A stretch of DNA of 12,834 nt. It comes from Nitrospinae bacterium RIFCSPLOWO2_12_FULL_45_22 (GTDB lineage: Bacteria > 2-12-FULL-45-22). Below, piece after piece: positions 11,556 to 12,834 of this stretch (its first letter is position 1; each line of letters opens with the position of its first letter). The position numbers and the translations under genes were made by a program. Under the pieces are notes generated by a model. The model was not told where the DNA came from. It did not search any database and saw only the letters and a list, made by a program, of their open reading frames with translations. The DNA is taken from positions 1 to 12,834 of the forward strand of contig MHDQ01000288.1 in NCBI GenBank assembly GCA_001803565.1, in the 5' to 3' direction.

Positions 11556-12834
11556 ATGACCAAGGTATTGTTCACTACCCCATGCCAGCCATTTCCTGTC
11601 CAGTTTAACAACGTCTCTCTTACTGACCAGGCATCTCAGCGATTTACTCAGCAGCAGGATATCTTTACTATGAGTGGTCACGTGCATTGTTATGGAATGC
11701 ACCTGATTGCCCAGAATATCTCAGCTCCTTCAATATATCTAGAATACCCTACCTGGGACTATTTTGAGAAAGAAGTCCGGAAGGGATACGACTTTGTAGG
11801 GATAGGGTTCTTCCAGACGTGTACCGATATCGTGCTAGATATGTGTAAGATGATCCGCAAGTTATCTCCCCAGAGTAAGATCGTCCTGGGCCATTATGGC
11901 GCCCTGGCCTTTAATGCGTACTATCCAGAGGATTTTAAGAAGGAGCATTGTGACTATATCTGTATTGGTGAAGGGGTATACTTTTTCCGTCAGCTCTTAG
12001 GGGAGCCGGTAGATGCCCCGATCAGCCAGCGCTTCTTCCCTCGCTGTGGAGATGGCTTCCCCTGGCTCGATAAGCACGCCAAGGGTAATACCACCTTTAT
12101 TATTGCGGGCTTAGGCTGCCCATCTGGATGTGATTTCTGCGCTACTACGGAAATGCATGCCAATCAGCGGGTACAGCTCTTTACTCCCGATAAGATATTT
12201 GAAACCATGAAGAATATCTTTCGGACCCAGCCAGATACGCTATGCGTGATAGTTTATGATGAAGACTGGCTCAAGTATCCCGAGGAGGTACGAGAGGTAG
12301 GCCGGCTGATCCAGGAAGATACCGAATTTGGGCTGAGGAAACTCAACTGGCTAGGCTTGAGCAGCATTGAATCCTTGAGCCAGTATGATTTTGATGAGCT
12401 TCCGCTGACTGGTTTTAAAAACACCTTTATTGGCATAGAATCCAAGTTTGCTCCCCAGGAGGGCTACCAGAAGCGAACAGCAACCCTAGGCGCCAAAGAG
12501 ACTATCCATACCCTGCAGGATCGAGGTATAGCTACTACCGGTGGGCTGATGCTGGGGTTTGATTTCCATGACCGGGTAAATATCCAGGAAGATATTAACT
12601 ACTATGTCGCCTGTGGGTTGACTACCCACCAGATCAGTCAGGTAGTGCCCTTCCCCGGTACCCCTCTATGGTACCGGCTAAAAGAAGAGGGCAGGGTATT
12701 TGATGTTCCCTGGATCGAGGTAGGGTTTTATGGTGGTGGGGGTTATAAGTATAAGAATTTTGAGAACCATGAGCTCCAGGCCCTGATCTTAGAAGGCTAT
12801 CGGCGTTTTTATGAGACCTGGGGGCCATCAGCAA
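11556..12834 (+). CDS. Radical SAM protein with B12-binding-like N-terminus (runs off the right edge)
   Basis: The frame is open from ATG 11556 to the window end, 426 codons without a stop, so the gene is truncated by the edge. AGGGAGGAG at 11542-11550 sets the start. Residues 1-160 look like the Rossmann-type cobalamin-binding domain common in this superfamily: VGIGFFQT, then VLGHYGALAF in place of the usual GGxHAT-like segment, then CIGEG. The DxHxxG cobalt-ligand motif is not seen. The radical SAM cluster motif is GCPSGCDFC, with Cys188, Cys192 and Cys195 (CxxxCxxC), followed by FIGIES, GGLMLGFDF and VPFPGTPLW, all typical of B12-binding radical SAM enzymes. It has its own promoter and palindromic operator, so it is regulated apart from the nickel genes. 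Substrate is unknown. Confidence 0.9.
   Translation, partial: MTKVLFTTPCQPFPVQFNNVSLTDQASQRFTQQQDIFTMSGHVHCYGMHLIAQNISAPSIYLEYPTWDYFEKEVRKGYDFVGIGFFQTCTDIVLDMCKMIRKLSPQSKIVLGHYGALAFNAYYPEDFKKEHCDYICIGEGVYFFRQLLGEPVDAPISQRFFPRCGDGFPWLDKHAKGNTTFIIAGLGCPSGCDFCATTEMHANQRVQLFTPDKIFETMKNIFRTQPDTLCVIVYDEDWLKYPEEVREVGRLIQEDTEFGLRKLNWLGLSSIESLSQYDFDELPLTGFKNTFIGIESKFAPQEGYQKRTATLGAKETIHTLQDRGIATTGGLMLGFDFHDRVNIQEDINYYVACGLTTHQISQVVPFPGTPLWYRLKEEGRVFDVPWIEVGFYGGGGYKYKNFENHELQALILEGYRRFYETWGPSA

Overview
The window reads as chromosome of a diderm, probably anaerobic bacterium. A signal-peptide-bearing beta-barrel porin implies an outer membrane, and dedicated importers for tungstate and nickel fit a metabolism using W- and Ni-enzymes such as tungsten oxidoreductases or formate dehydrogenase, hydrogenase or CO dehydrogenase. 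Strong AGGAGG-type ribosome binding sites, sigma70-like promoters and many short palindromic repeats between genes are seen throughout. The nickel regulator's candidate operator follows the pattern I recall for Desulfobacterota (the former deltaproteobacteria), but the phylum cannot be fixed from this sequence alone.

Layout: (1) 1-1468: a repeat-bearing leader and an atypical short-chain dehydrogenase-like (SDR) protein on the + strand. (2) 1481-6606: a leftward tungstate cluster, read in transcription order as promoter, cytoplasmic helix-turn-helix/substrate-binding-domain regulator, Porin_O_P-type porin, TupA, TupB, TupC. (3) 6607-7136: an intergenic stretch holding four 10-bp-phased repeats, a nested palindromic element and a consensus promoter with a terminator-like leader. 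(4) 7137-7828: an RRM RNA-binding protein with a Gly/Arg tail, then ribosomal protein S21. (5) 8071-11343: a nickel module, nikR followed by an ECF transporter in the order Q-O-M-N, with a candidate NikR operator on the nikR promoter. (6) 11415-12834: a well-formed promoter with a perfect 16-bp palindrome at the start point, driving a radical SAM protein that runs off the right edge.

How they work together: the porin could pass oxyanions through the outer membrane, TupA binds tungstate in the periplasm, and TupBC imports it. The regulator carries its own periplasmic-binding-protein-like sensor domain and probably reads internal oxyanion. In the nickel module NikR is expected to shut down its own promoter, and probably the downstream transporter, when Ni is sufficient. 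The transporter ATPase ends in a 12-histidine tail.

The most notable non-coding observation is a family of small palindromic elements sharing ends close to GTAAC(A/C)GTTCAC. One copy sits exactly at the cbiQ/cbiO junction, flanked by a 13-bp direct duplication. Removing it and one duplicate restores a four-base ATGA stop/start overlap, so the insertion event can be read from the sequence. No complete system of an obviously new type was found; the best leads are the element family, the phased repeats before the tungstate regulator, and the palindrome-controlled radical SAM gene.
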